Of a stretch of DNA of 43,702 nt, positions 17,745 to 25,635 are shown piece by piece. The notes below the pieces were generated by a model. It ran no database searches. It saw nothing but the letters and a program-made list of their open reading frames with translations, and had not been told where the DNA came from. The stretch is from NCBI GenBank assembly GCA_945952315.1, contig CAMFIE010000031.1, positions 1-43,702 of the forward strand. The letters run 5' to 3'. Position numbers and translations under genes: made by a program. Within the stretch, counting starts at the first letter, position 1. Every line of letters begins with the position of its first letter. This DNA is from an uncultured Rhizobium sp. GTDB lineage: Bacteria; Pseudomonadota; Alphaproteobacteria; Rhizobiales; Rhizobiaceae.

Positions 17745-19331
17745 ATGAGCGACATTTTGGAACCGAATCCTGCCGCAATCGACCAATCTCCCGCCATGGG
17801 CGGACGCAGCCGCCGGGGCGGCGGACGAGGCGCCGAGCGCCAGCGAAAGGCCCCTGCCGCGACTTATCTGAACATCAAGAACACGCTGGCGCGCACGGAA
17901 CTGCTGACGCCCGAGGCGCTTGATGACATTCACAATGCCTCGCTGCAGGTGCTGGAGGAAATCGGCGTCGACGTGATGCTGCCCGAGGCCCGTGCGATCA
18001 TGAAGGCCGCCGGTGCCGATGTGCGCGAGGGCATCGAACGCGTGCGCTTCGACCGTGGCCTGATCATGGAATACATGGCGCATGCGCCTTCAGAATTCAC
18101 GCTGCATGCCAGAAACCCGATGCGCAATGTGCGCATGGGCGGCAACAATCTGGTCTTCGCCCAGATCGCCAGCGCCCCCTTTGTCGCCGATCGCGAAGGC
18201 GGCCGCCGCGCCGGCAACCAGCCGGATTTCCGCAAGCTTCTGAAGCTGATGCAGAGCTTTGACGTCGTGCATGTCAATGGCGGCTATCCGGTGGAGCCGA
18301 TCGACATCCACGCCTCGGTTCGCCATCTCGAATGCCTGCGCGATATCGTGACGCTGACCGACAAGCCGTTCCACGCCTATTCGCTTGGCCAGCAGCGCAA
18401 TATCGATGCGCTGGAAATCGCCCGCATCGCCCGCGGCATCACGGCGGAGCAGATGGACAGCGAGCCGTCGCTCTTCACCATCATCAATTCCAATTCGCCG
18501 CTGCGGCTCGATATCCCGATGCTGCAGGGCATTATCGAAATGTCCAGGCGCAATCAGGTGGTGGTGCTCACCCCATTCACGCTCGCAGGCGCCATGGCGC
18601 CGGTGACGATTGCGGGTGCGCTGGTCCAGCAGAATGCGGAAGCGCTGTGCGGCCTCTCCTTCGCGCAGATGGTGCGCAAGGGCGCGCCGGTGATCTATGG
18701 CGGCTTCACCTCCAACGTGGACATGAAGACGGGCGCGCCCGCCTTCGGCACGCCGGAATACATGAAGGCGGTGATTGCGGGCGGCCAGCTCGCCCGCCGC
18801 TATGGCGTGCCCTATCGCACCTCGAATGTGAATGCGGCCAACACGCTCGATGCGCAAGCGGCTTACGAATCCGCCATGTCGCTCTGGGCGCTGACGCAGG
18901 GCGGCGGCAATTTCATCATGCATGCCGCAGGCTGGAGCGAGGGCGGCCTCACCGCCTCCTTCGAAAAGTTCATTCTCGATGTCGACATGCTGCAGATGGT
19001 GGCGGAATTCCTGAAGCCGCTGGATGTGAGCAGCGACGCACTCGGCCTCGATGCCATCCGCGATGTCGGCCCGGGCGGCCATTATTTCGGCACGGCGCAT
19101 ACGCTCGCCCGCTATGAAAGCGCCTTTTATTCGCCGATCCTTTCCGACTGGCGCAATTTCGAGACCTGGACCGAGGCCGGTCGCCCGACCACCTATGACC
19201 ATGCCAACCGGATCTTCAAGGAAGTACTCGCCCGCTACGAGGAACCGGCCATCGACCCCGCCGTGAAGGAAGAACTCGATGCCTTCGTCGCCCGCCGCAA
19301 GGCCGAAGGCGGAGTGGCGACGGATTTCTGA
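17745..19331 (+). CDS. MttB-family corrinoid methyltransferase (non-pyrrolysine)
   Basis: 528 residues of the trimethylamine methyltransferase MttB superfamily. The family moves a methyl group from a quaternary or tertiary amine to a cobalamin protein. Homology is seen in LTPEALDDIHNASLQVLEEIGVDV, QPDFRKLLKLMQSF, ARIARGITAEQM, MVRKGAPVIYGGFTSNVDMK and GGGNFIMHAAGWSEGGL. The reading frame has no internal TAG, so it lacks the pyrrolysine of archaeal MttB; such proteins demethylate substrates like glycine betaine or proline betaine. Residues 18-40 form an Arg/Gly-rich, probably disordered extension. No corrinoid protein or corrinoid:THF methyltransferase is adjacent. The substrate cannot be read from the sequence. 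Confidence 0.88.
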   Translation: MSDILEPNPAAIDQSPAMGGRSRRGGGRGAERQRKAPAATYLNIKNTLARTELLTPEALDDIHNASLQVLEEIGVDVMLPEARAIMKAAGADVREGIERVRFDRGLIMEYMAHAPSEFTLHARNPMRNVRMGGNNLVFAQIASAPFVADREGGRRAGNQPDFRKLLKLMQSFDVVHVNGGYPVEPIDIHASVRHLECLRDIVTLTDKPFHAYSLGQQRNIDALEIARIARGITAEQMDSEPSLFTIINSNSPLRLDIPMLQGIIEMSRRNQVVVLTPFTLAGAMAPVTIAGALVQQNAEALCGLSFAQMVRKGAPVIYGGFTSNVDMKTGAPAFGTPEYMKAVIAGGQLARRYGVPYRTSNVNAANTLDAQAAYESAMSLWALTQGGGNFIMHAAGWSEGGLTASFEKFILDVDMLQMVAEFLKPLDVSSDALGLDAIRDVGPGGHYFGTAHTLARYESAFYSPILSDWRNFETWTEAGRPTTYDHANRIFKEVLARYEEPAIDPAVKEELDAFVARRKAEGGVATDF

Positions 19332-19367
19332 GGCAGGATAAAGCGGCGCTTCGCCCTTTGAAGTGCA

Positions 19368-19561
19368 AGACCCCCACCCCTGACCCCTCCCCACAAGGGG
19401 AAGGGGAACGGCGTCGGCGCAGGCCGCATTCGATGGGTTTTCCGTCCCCTCTTCCGTCATCCTCGGGACAAGCCCGAGGATGACGCCGGTTTTCGAGTTC
19501 AAGGATGCGGCAAACGCAACCAGCTCCCTCCCCCTTGTGGGGAGGGCTGGGGTGGGGGTCT
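19368..19561. repeat. Long imperfect inverted repeat flanking a hairpin
   Basis: The gap 19332-19727 has no gene. Its left part has a 40-base arm (19368-19407, beginning AGACCCCCACCCC) that is nearly complementary to 19525-19561 (ending GGGGTGGGGGTCT). Each arm itself contains CCCCACAAGGGG or CCCTTGTGGGG half-palindromes. Rhizobial genomes carry many such intergenic composite repeats. Confidence 0.8.
19456..19484. repeat. Perfect hairpin repeat inside the larger inverted repeat
   Basis: Arms GTCATCCTCGGG and CCCGAGGATGAC around loop ACAAG. The same motif type is widespread between rhizobial genes, often after stop codons. It could act as a terminator for the mttB transcript, but no T run follows. 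Confidence 0.75.
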
Positions 19562-19590
19562 GAAAGAGAGACCTGCGAAGCGCCGCATCT

Positions 19591-19715
19591 GCCCCTCATC
19601 CCCCTGCCGGGACCTTCTCCCCGTCTAGACGGGGAGAAGGACGCAAAAGATTAGCCACTCGGTCCCCTTCTCCCCGTCTAGACGGGGAGAAGGTGGCGGC
19701 AGCCGGATGAGGGGC
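19591..19715. repeat. Two tandem 28-base palindromes within an outer inverted repeat
   Basis: A 28-base perfect palindrome with half CCTTCTCCCCGTCT occurs twice, at 19613-19640 and 19666-19693, 25 bases apart. Both are enclosed by outer arms GCCCCTCATCC (19591-19601) and GGATGAGGGGC (19705-19715). The unit resembles the palindromic intergenic elements of Rhizobiaceae. Only two copies with one spacer are present, so it is not a CRISPR. Confidence 0.85.
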
Positions 19716-19727
19716 AAATCGCACCCC

Positions 19728-20759
19728 TCACTTCTCCGTCAGCTTCAGCTCGATACGGCGGTTGGCGGCGCGGGCTTCTTCGCTGTCGCCGGGGGCAATC
19801 GGCTGGAATTCGCCGAAGCCTGCGGCAGCGAGCCGATCCGCGGGCACGCCTTGCGCGATCAGGAACTTGACCACCGACGTGGCGCGCGCCGAGGAAAGCT
19901 CCCAGTTGTCAGCAAATTTGCCGGTGCCGGACAGAGGCACATTGTCGGTATGACCATCGACACGCAGCACCCAGTTTATTTCCGGCGGAATTTCCTTTGC
20001 GAGCTGCTTCACCGCATCCGCAAGCTTGACCATCTCGGCCTGCCCCTGCGGGTTCAGCTCATTGGCGCCGGAGGAGAACAGCACTTCCGACTGGAACACG
20101 AAACGGTCGCCGACGATGCGGATATTTTCCCGGTCCGACAGGATTTCGCGCAAGCGGCCAAAGAAATCGGAGCGGTAGCGGTTCAGCTCCTGCACGCGCT
20201 GGGCGAGCGCGACATTCAGGCGATGGCCGAGATCGGCGATCTTGGTGCGCGAGGCCTGATCCTTGGCTTCCGCCGCCTGCAGCGCCTGCTCGACGGCGGC
20301 GATCTGGCTGCGCAGCGCCGCGATCTGCTGGTTCAGGAGCTCGACCTGGCTCATCGCCCGCGCGCTGATCTTCTTCTCCGTGATCAGGCTGTCGGAAAGC
20401 TCGCCGATCTTTGCCTGCGCAGAGGCGGCGCCGCCATTGCCGCTGTCGAGCAATTGCTGCAGGCGGCTGCGTTCGGTTTCGGAGGCAGACAGAGAGGATT
20501 GCAGGGCCGCAAGCGCATCTTCCATGTCCTGCTTGCCATTCTTTTCCATGGCAAGCGCCTGCGTCAGCTCGTTGATCTGGTTGTTGAGGCGGGTCAGCAC
20601 CTCGTCCTTGCCGGAAATTTCGCGCGAGAGGATATATTGCGCAAGCACGAAGACCGTGAGCAGGAACATGATCGACAGGAGCAGCGTCGAAAGCGCATCG
20701 ACGAAGCCGGGCCAGAAATCGATGGTGCGCTGGGTGCGGCGGTTGCGGGCAAGCGCCAT
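19728..20759 (-). CDS. OmpA/MotB-like peptidoglycan-binding protein
   Basis: 343 residues. One N-terminal membrane helix (about 19-45, FVDALSTLLLSIMFLLTVFV) has Asp21 at its start, in the position of the proton-binding Asp of MotB. A long coiled coil runs from about 50 to 190 in the periplasm. The C-terminal OmpA-like domain has VLRVDGHTDNVPL, NWELSSARATSVVKFL and EEARAANRRIELKL for peptidoglycan binding. It follows the MotA/TolQ-like gene by three bases, so the two likely form a proton-driven stator-like complex. It is not next to flagellar genes. A role in envelope maintenance is inference. Confidence 0.88.
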   Translation of the reverse strand: MALARNRRTQRTIDFWPGFVDALSTLLLSIMFLLTVFVLAQYILSREISGKDEVLTRLNNQINELTQALAMEKNGKQDMEDALAALQSSLSASETERSRLQQLLDSGNGGAASAQAKIGELSDSLITEKKISARAMSQVELLNQQIAALRSQIAAVEQALQAAEAKDQASRTKIADLGHRLNVALAQRVQELNRYRSDFFGRLREILSDRENIRIVGDRFVFQSEVLFSSGANELNPQGQAEMVKLADAVKQLAKEIPPEINWVLRVDGHTDNVPLSGTGKFADNWELSSARATSVVKFLIAQGVPADRLAAAGFGEFQPIAPGDSEEARAANRRIELKLTEK

Positions 20760-20762
20760 CGC

Positions 20763-21791
20763 TCAGCGCTCCCTCAGCCGGTCGGCCAGCTTGTCCAGCG
20801 TGCGGCGCATGGCCTTGGTTTCCTCCTGCTGCGCCTCGATCCAGCTGCGCAGCATCTGCTGCTCGGCGCGCATGCTCTTCACCAGCCCCTGAATGCCCTC
20901 GGCCAGATGGGCGGTCGCCTCGGAGAGCTTGCCCTGATCACCGCCGGAGGCGGAAAGCCGCCCCAGATGATCGGAAATCAGCTTCAGCTCCTCGCTCGGC
21001 GCGCCGGAGAGCGCCTTAAGCGGCGGCAGGCGGTCCTGATTGACATCCGTCACCGACGAGAGCCAGTCCTCGAGCTCGGTATAGAAACGGTTCTGCGCGC
21101 GGCCCGCCTGCAGGTCGAGAAAGCCGAGGATCAGCGATCCGGAAAGGCCGAGCAGCGAGGAGGAAAAGGCCGTGCCCATGCCGGAAAGCGGCGCCGACAG
21201 CCCCTCCTTCAGCGCCAGCAGCACCGCATTGCTGTCTCCGGTTCCGGGATCAAGCGACTGGATCACCTGATTGATCGAGGCAATCGTGCCGAGCAGACCC
21301 CAGAAGGTGCCGAGCAGGCCGAGAAACACCAGAACGCCGATGAGATAGCGCGAGACATCGCGCGATTCATCGAGCCGCGTGGCGATGGAATCGAGGATCG
21401 AGCGGAGTGCGGCGGTCGAAATCGCCATGATTTCCTGATTGCCGATCAGGGAGCGCATCGGCGCCAGCATTTTCGGATCCCGCCCGACCCGGTCGGCATG
21501 GCCTGCGGCGCGGAAGGAATTGAACCAGTTCACCTCCGGGCGGAGGCCGAGCACCTGCGCGAAGACCAGAATGATGCCGATGGCCTCGACGCCGAGGATC
21601 AGCGCATTCAGACCCGGATTGGCCATGAAGGCCGCATGCGCCTGCCGGTAGAGAATGGCCGCGATGAAGGCGATGATGATCAGGAACAGGATCATCGTCC
21701 AGAAGATCGGCATCGGGCTCGACAATTTCTTGCCGTAACGCCCCGGTCTGGCCTCTGCCGCACCGGAAATGCTCGAATCAATGGTGTCCAT
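20763..21791 (-). CDS. MotA/TolQ/ExbB-like proton channel protein
   Basis: 342 residues with four likely membrane helices: about 29-48 (FWTMILFLIIIAFIAAILY), 63-83, 165-187 (YLIGVLVFLGLLGTFWGLLG) and 217-240 (AFSSSLLGLSGSLILGFLDL). The GLLGTFWGLLGTI and GMGTAFSSSLLG segments match the MotA/TolQ/ExbB channel motifs. The C-terminal ~100 residues are a charged, probably helical cytoplasmic tail. It is the upstream partner of the OmpA/MotB-like gene. The pair resembles ZorA-ZorB in architecture, but no zorC, zorD or zorE is nearby, and such stand-alone pairs are known in Rhizobiales chromosomes. Confidence 0.85.
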   Translation of the reverse strand: MDTIDSSISGAAEARPGRYGKKLSSPMPIFWTMILFLIIIAFIAAILYRQAHAAFMANPGLNALILGVEAIGIILVFAQVLGLRPEVNWFNSFRAAGHADRVGRDPKMLAPMRSLIGNQEIMAISTAALRSILDSIATRLDESRDVSRYLIGVLVFLGLLGTFWGLLGTIASINQVIQSLDPGTGDSNAVLLALKEGLSAPLSGMGTAFSSSLLGLSGSLILGFLDLQAGRAQNRFYTELEDWLSSVTDVNQDRLPPLKALSGAPSEELKLISDHLGRLSASGGDQGKLSEATAHLAEGIQGLVKSMRAEQQMLRSWIEAQQEETKAMRRTLDKLADRLRER

Positions 21792-21935
21792 GCCTTGCCG
21801 TTCCCCGTCATGCTACGAGCGAAAAGACTAACCCGAACCCGTCTCAAAACGAAACGATTTGAAAGCCGGCCGGCGCGTCATCCTCATCTAATTGAAGCGG
21901 TCAGCATGGGGCGCAATTGCGACAGGAATGAGAAA

Positions 21936-21962
21936 GGCGGCAGGGCCTAGTCGCCCGCCGCC
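21936..21962 (-). terminator. Probable terminator after suhB
   Basis: Imperfect stem GGCGGCAGGGC / GCCCGCCGCC with loop CTAGTC, followed on the minus strand by TTTCTC. It lies 29 bases past the suhB stop. Confidence 0.55.
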
Positions 21963-21991
21963 TCCAGTCGTTCAGTAATATCCGCACGGGA

Positions 21992-22792
21992 TCAGCGAGA
22001 CGGCACCGGGCGGTGCGCAACCTCCATCAGGGCCTTGTGGATATGCTCGTTACCGGCAACCACGGTTCCCGTTTCGAGAATGGCATTGCCGCCATTCCAG
22101 TCGGAAGCATAACCGCCCGCTTCCCGGATCATCACCAGACCGGCGGCGATATCCCAGGCGGAGAGGTCGTTGAACCAGACGCCATCGAAGCGGCCGGCGG
22201 CAACGGCTGCGAGATCAAGCGCGGAAGCGCCAAACGAGCGGACACCGGCGGCCTCGCCCATCACATGGCGCTGCTCAACGAGAAACTTGCCGTGATTGCC
22301 AAGGCCGAGATGGGGAATGTAGCAGCCGATCAGCGCATCGGAGAGCACCCGGCGGGAGGCGACACGCAGACGGCGGTCGTTGAGGAAGGCACCGTTGCCG
22401 CGCTCGGCGGTATAGAGCTCGTCCATGGCCGGATTGTAGATCACGCCCGCAACCATTTCATTGTTGCGCTCAAGGCCGATGGAAACGCAGAACTGCGGGA
22501 TGCCGTGCAGGAAATTGGTGGTGCCATCCAGCGGATCGACGATCCAGCGATGGGCGCCATCGGTGCCCTTGATCTCTTCGCTTTCCTCGCCGAGAAAGCC
22601 ATAGGTGGGCCGCGCCTTCAGCAGTTCCTCGCGGACCAGCTTTTCCGCCTTGCGGTCCGCCTGCGACACGAAATCGCCGGGGCCTTTCATCGAAACCTGC
22701 AGGTTTTGCACCTCGCCGAAATCACGCGAGAGCGATTTTCCGGCCTTCACGGCAGCCTGAACCATGACATTGAGAAGAGCTGAACGAGCCAT
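21992..22792 (-). CDS. suhB: Inositol-1-monophosphatase family protein
   Basis: Mg-dependent, Li-sensitive-type phosphatase, 266 residues. Metal-binding motifs are all present: FLGEESEE (Glu), WIVDPLDGTTNFLHG (Asp, Asp, Thr) and LSAWDIAAGLVMIREAGG (Asp). It hydrolyses myo-inositol 1-phosphate. In enterobacteria SuhB also takes part in rRNA antitermination; whether it does here cannot be seen. The gene follows the DEAD-box helicase gene by 201 bases and ends before a probable terminator. Confidence 0.93.
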   Translation of the reverse strand: MARSALLNVMVQAAVKAGKSLSRDFGEVQNLQVSMKGPGDFVSQADRKAEKLVREELLKARPTYGFLGEESEEIKGTDGAHRWIVDPLDGTTNFLHGIPQFCVSIGLERNNEMVAGVIYNPAMDELYTAERGNGAFLNDRRLRVASRRVLSDALIGCYIPHLGLGNHGKFLVEQRHVMGEAAGVRSFGASALDLAAVAAGRFDGVWFNDLSAWDIAAGLVMIREAGGYASDWNGGNAILETGTVVAGNEHIHKALMEVAHRPVPSR

Positions 22793-22948
22793 TGTGGCAC
22801 TTTTCCTTGAAACGGTCTGGTCTCTTCCAACTGCGGCAGTTGAAGGGAGCGGTTAGACCAGCATGTCGAGATATTTTCGCCTCAAGACCACAATTCCCCG
22901 GCAAATTCAAGGGGAGCAGCGGGCTTCAGGCATTCAACGCAGCCATGC

Positions 22949-22972
22949 AGCCGGTGCAGGGAGGCACCGGCT
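22949..22972 (-). repeat. Perfect stem-loop between the helicase and suhB
   Basis: Arms AGCCGGTGC and GCACCGGCT with a six-base loop, 22 bases past the helicase stop. There is no T run on the minus strand, so termination is uncertain; it may stabilise the 3' end of the mRNA. Confidence 0.5.
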
Positions 22973-22993
22973 GAAGGCAAATGAGGCCGGGTC

Positions 22994-24559
22994 TCAGGCC
23001 GTTTCGCGACGGCGGCCTTCGCCGCGCTGCGGACGACCGCCCTGACCCTGGCCCTGACCGCGACCTTCGCCGGGACGGCGCGGACCACGGTTCTGGCCGG
23101 GCTTTCCGGCGGGGCGACCCTGATGGCCATGGGCCGGACGCTCGCCGCGCGGGCCTGCCTTCTTGGCGGGACGGAAATCGGAGGTCGAGGCGAGATCATT
23201 ATCCGGTGCCGGAGCGCCGAAACAGTCCTCATCGCGGAAGCGCTGACGCGGCTGCCCCTGACCCTGACCCTGACGCGGGCCGCGATGCTCCCGACGCTGG
23301 CCGTCCGATGCGCGGGCCTCGTCGCGGCCACGACCGCCACCCTGACCACGGCCCTGATTCTGGCCTTGTCCGCGATGACCACCGCGACGGGACTTTTCAG
23401 CCCCCTGCGAAGCATGGCCTTCCGGCGCCGTGCCACCGGCAACGGCAATCGAAATGCCCATCAGCTTTTCGATGTCGCGCAGCAGGCGATATTCATCCGG
23501 CGCGCAGAACGCAATCGCCAGACCATCGCGGCCATTGCGGGCGGTGCGGCCAATGCGGTGCACATAGGCATCCGGCACTTCCGGCAGGTCGTAGTTATAG
23601 ACATGGCTGACCTCTGGAATGTCGATGCCGCGGGCGGCCACATCCGTTGCCACCAGCACATTGACCTCACCATCCTTGAAAGCCTTCAGCGCGCGCTCGC
23701 GCTGGCCCTGGCTCTTGTTGCCATGGATGGAAACGGCCTTGTAACCGACGCTGTCGAGATGCTTCATCAGCTTTTCGGCACCATGCTTGGTGCGCAGGAA
23801 AACGATGGAGCGGCCATCCGGATTGGCCGTCAGGGACTGCTTGAGCAGCGTGGTCTTGTCATTTTTGCCAGCGACGAAATAGACCGACTGCTCGATCTTG
23901 TCCGCAGCCTTGCCGGCGGGCGAAACCTCGACCCGCTTCGGATTGGTGAGATAGGTCGAGGCAAGATCGGCAATGCTCTTCGGCATCGTGGCCGAAAACA
24001 GCAGCGTCTGGCGCTTTGCCGGCAGCATCTTCGAGATCTTGCGCAGATCATGGATAAAGCCGAGGTCAAGCATCTGGTCGGCCTCGTCCAGCACCAGATA
24101 ATCGACGGCGCGCAGCGAAATCGCATTGCGGGCGATGAGATCCAGCAGGCGGCCGGGCGTGGAGACGAGAATGTCGACGCCGCGCGTCAGCTGTTCCTGC
24201 TGCTTGTTGATCGAGACACCGCCGACGACGATGCCGATGCGCAGCGGCAGACGGCGCACGAAGCTTTTCAGGTTCGAGGCGATCTGGTTCACCAGTTCGC
24301 GGGTCGGCGCAAGGATCAGCGTGTGGCAGGTGCGGTGCTCGAGCTTCTTCTGGTCAGCGAGCAGCAGCTCGGCAATCGGCAGGCCGAAGGCGGCCGTCTT
24401 GCCGGTGCCGGTCTGGGCAAGGCCGATGAGATCATGACGGGCCAGTACAAGCGGGATCGCCTGTTCCTGGATCGGCGTCGGCTTCAGAAAGCCGAGATGG
24501 GTGAGTGTGGAGGTGAACTGGGCCGAGAGGCCGAGGGTTTCAAATGCGGACAATGACAT
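22994..24559 (-). CDS. DEAD-box RNA helicase, RhlE-like, with long basic tail
   Basis: ATP-dependent RNA helicase of 521 residues. Core motifs in order: PTPIQEQAIP (Q motif), GLAQTGTGKTAAF (Walker A), APTRELVNQI, TPGRLLDL, VLDEADQMLDLGF (DEAD), FSATMPKSI, IVFLRTKHGAEKLM, ATDVAARGIDIPEV and HRIGRTARNGRDG. From about residue 390 the tail is Gly/Arg/Gln-rich with repeated GQGQ, GRGQ and RRGG stretches, as in RNA-binding helicase tails. Start ATG 24559 (MSLSAFETLGLS) matches RhlE homologues; an upstream in-frame start has no support. A long upstream gap may hold a regulated leader. Confidence 0.93.
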   Translation of the reverse strand: MSLSAFETLGLSAQFTSTLTHLGFLKPTPIQEQAIPLVLARHDLIGLAQTGTGKTAAFGLPIAELLLADQKKLEHRTCHTLILAPTRELVNQIASNLKSFVRRLPLRIGIVVGGVSINKQQEQLTRGVDILVSTPGRLLDLIARNAISLRAVDYLVLDEADQMLDLGFIHDLRKISKMLPAKRQTLLFSATMPKSIADLASTYLTNPKRVEVSPAGKAADKIEQSVYFVAGKNDKTTLLKQSLTANPDGRSIVFLRTKHGAEKLMKHLDSVGYKAVSIHGNKSQGQRERALKAFKDGEVNVLVATDVAARGIDIPEVSHVYNYDLPEVPDAYVHRIGRTARNGRDGLAIAFCAPDEYRLLRDIEKLMGISIAVAGGTAPEGHASQGAEKSRRGGHRGQGQNQGRGQGGGRGRDEARASDGQRREHRGPRQGQGQGQPRQRFRDEDCFGAPAPDNDLASTSDFRPAKKAGPRGERPAHGHQGRPAGKPGQNRGPRRPGEGRGQGQGQGGRPQRGEGRRRETA

Positions 24560-25032
24560 ACCTTTCGGGGTGCCAGCACGAAGAGCCCGCCGGACACCAT
24601 TGTCCGGAACGGTTCGCACTGGATCCAAGAACCCCGCGTGAAATGGGAACTTGCTGTTGTGAATGACTGGCTTTCGGGGCCTTTCAAGCTCTGCCAGACA
24701 GTTGCAAATCGAATGCAACCCGTGAACGGCAGGCCGCCCCTTCTCCCCTTGCGATTATCCTTTTTCGAACGCATGGCACGCTCACGCGGGCGGCCGGGGG
24801 ATCAAAAGCGTGGCCTGCATGTGGACTTTTGACGGACAAATGTCAAGTCACACGGAAAAAATCGGCTTTTTCACCTGTCTTTTACTTTTCTGCTCCGTTT
24901 CGAGGCATCGGCACGCAAAAGATGAATTTCAACTGAATGCAGCTTTAAGCAAACAATCAGACTCATGTGGTTATAATTTATACCTAAGGTTCGGGCATAA
25001 GGCCCGGGCAGCAACCAACAGGAGCCGGATTC
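24560..25032. other. Intergenic region between divergent helicase and PepSY genes
   Basis: 473 bases without a convincing gene. The right half is AT-rich. TATAAT at 24972-24977 is a plausible -10 box for the PepSY gene, but its -35 is weak. The left part is the 5' leader of the helicase mRNA. I see no RNA gene. Confidence 0.5.
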
Positions 25033-25302
25033 ATGAAGAAACTCGTACTTGCCACAGCCCTTCTTTCAACCTTTGCGTTTTCTGCCGCCTCGGCGGAAGA
25101 CGGATGCAACGTGTCGAAGGACAAGTGGAAGAGCGAGGAGGCTATGAAGCAGCAGGCGCAGGCCATGGGTCTCAAGGTGCGCGACATTCTGGTGAAGAAC
25201 GGCTGCTACCAGGTCATCGCTATCGACAAGACCGGTCGCCCGGTCGAGCCGATCTTCAACCCGGAAACCGGCGAGCAGGTCGGTTCTGAAGGACAGATGT
25301 AA
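25033..25302 (+). CDS. PepSY-domain small secreted protein
   Basis: 89 residues. Residues 1-21 are a signal peptide (KKLVLATALLSTFAFSAASA, probable cleavage after ASA). The mature protein of ~68 residues has the PepSY-like layout of two helices and a beta-hairpin: KWKSEEAMKQQAQAMGLKV, then GCYQVIAIDKTGRPVEPIFN. Two cysteines (CNV and GCY) could form a disulfide. Such proteins are periplasmic; a protease-inhibitor or metal role is known for the domain but not shown here. The ATG has CAGGAG seven bases upstream. Confidence 0.85.
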   Translation: MKKLVLATALLSTFAFSAASAEDGCNVSKDKWKSEEAMKQQAQAMGLKVRDILVKNGCYQVIAIDKTGRPVEPIFNPETGEQVGSEGQM

Positions 25303-25311
25303 GCGGTCTGT

Positions 25312-25614
25312 TCAGGGATTGACGGTGAGCGAGACCGCGATGCGGTCTCCCGCCGAAATCTTCTCGCCTTTGCGGATATCGGCCTTCAGCGGCAGCAGAT
25401 AGGAGCCGCTCTTCCTGTCGGGAAAGAGAGACGTGGTCCACCGTGCCTTGCCGACGCCTGCGCGCACCCGGACCGAACCGAAGCCCGGCGCCTTGCCCGC
25501 AACGAAGCGCACCATCGAGGCCGCCTCTTCCGGCAGCGTCACGAAATGCCAGGCCGCCGGGCCGGAATAGACCCAGACCTCCGCTTCGAAAGTCAGCGCG
25601 ATATCCGGTTCCAT
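25312..25614 (-). CDS. DUF1905-domain protein
   Basis: 100 residues matching the DUF1905 pattern: FEAEVWVYSGPAAWHFVTLPEE, GFGSVRVRAGVGKARWTTSLFPD and YLLPLKADIRKGEKISAGD. No biochemical function is established for this family. It is a small soluble beta-rich protein. It ends nine bases after the convergent PepSY stop, and its start lies 21 bases past the stop of the ABC exporter, so it may be cotranscribed with that gene. Confidence 0.85.
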   Translation of the reverse strand: MEPDIALTFEAEVWVYSGPAAWHFVTLPEEAASMVRFVAGKAPGFGSVRVRAGVGKARWTTSLFPDRKSGSYLLPLKADIRKGEKISAGDRIAVSLTVNP

Positions 25615-25635
25615 AGGCCCTCCGGCATCCGGGTT

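Noticed and set aside
17745-19331. Pyrrolysine-containing MttB
   Set aside because: The frame has no internal TAG and no pylT or pylS is visible.
19613-19693. Possible CRISPR
   Set aside because: Two palindromic units with one spacer and no cas genes; this is a rhizobial intergenic palindrome.
19728-21791. Complete Zorya defence system
   Set aside because: Only the ZorAB-like pair is present; no ZorC, ZorD or ZorE on either side.
19707-21950. 747-residue plus-strand open frame
   Set aside because: Antisense to the OmpA-like and MotA-like genes; composition is that of a shadow frame.
22994-24718. Longer helicase start upstream of 24559
   Set aside because: The extra residues lack similarity to RhlE N-termini and fall in the leader region.
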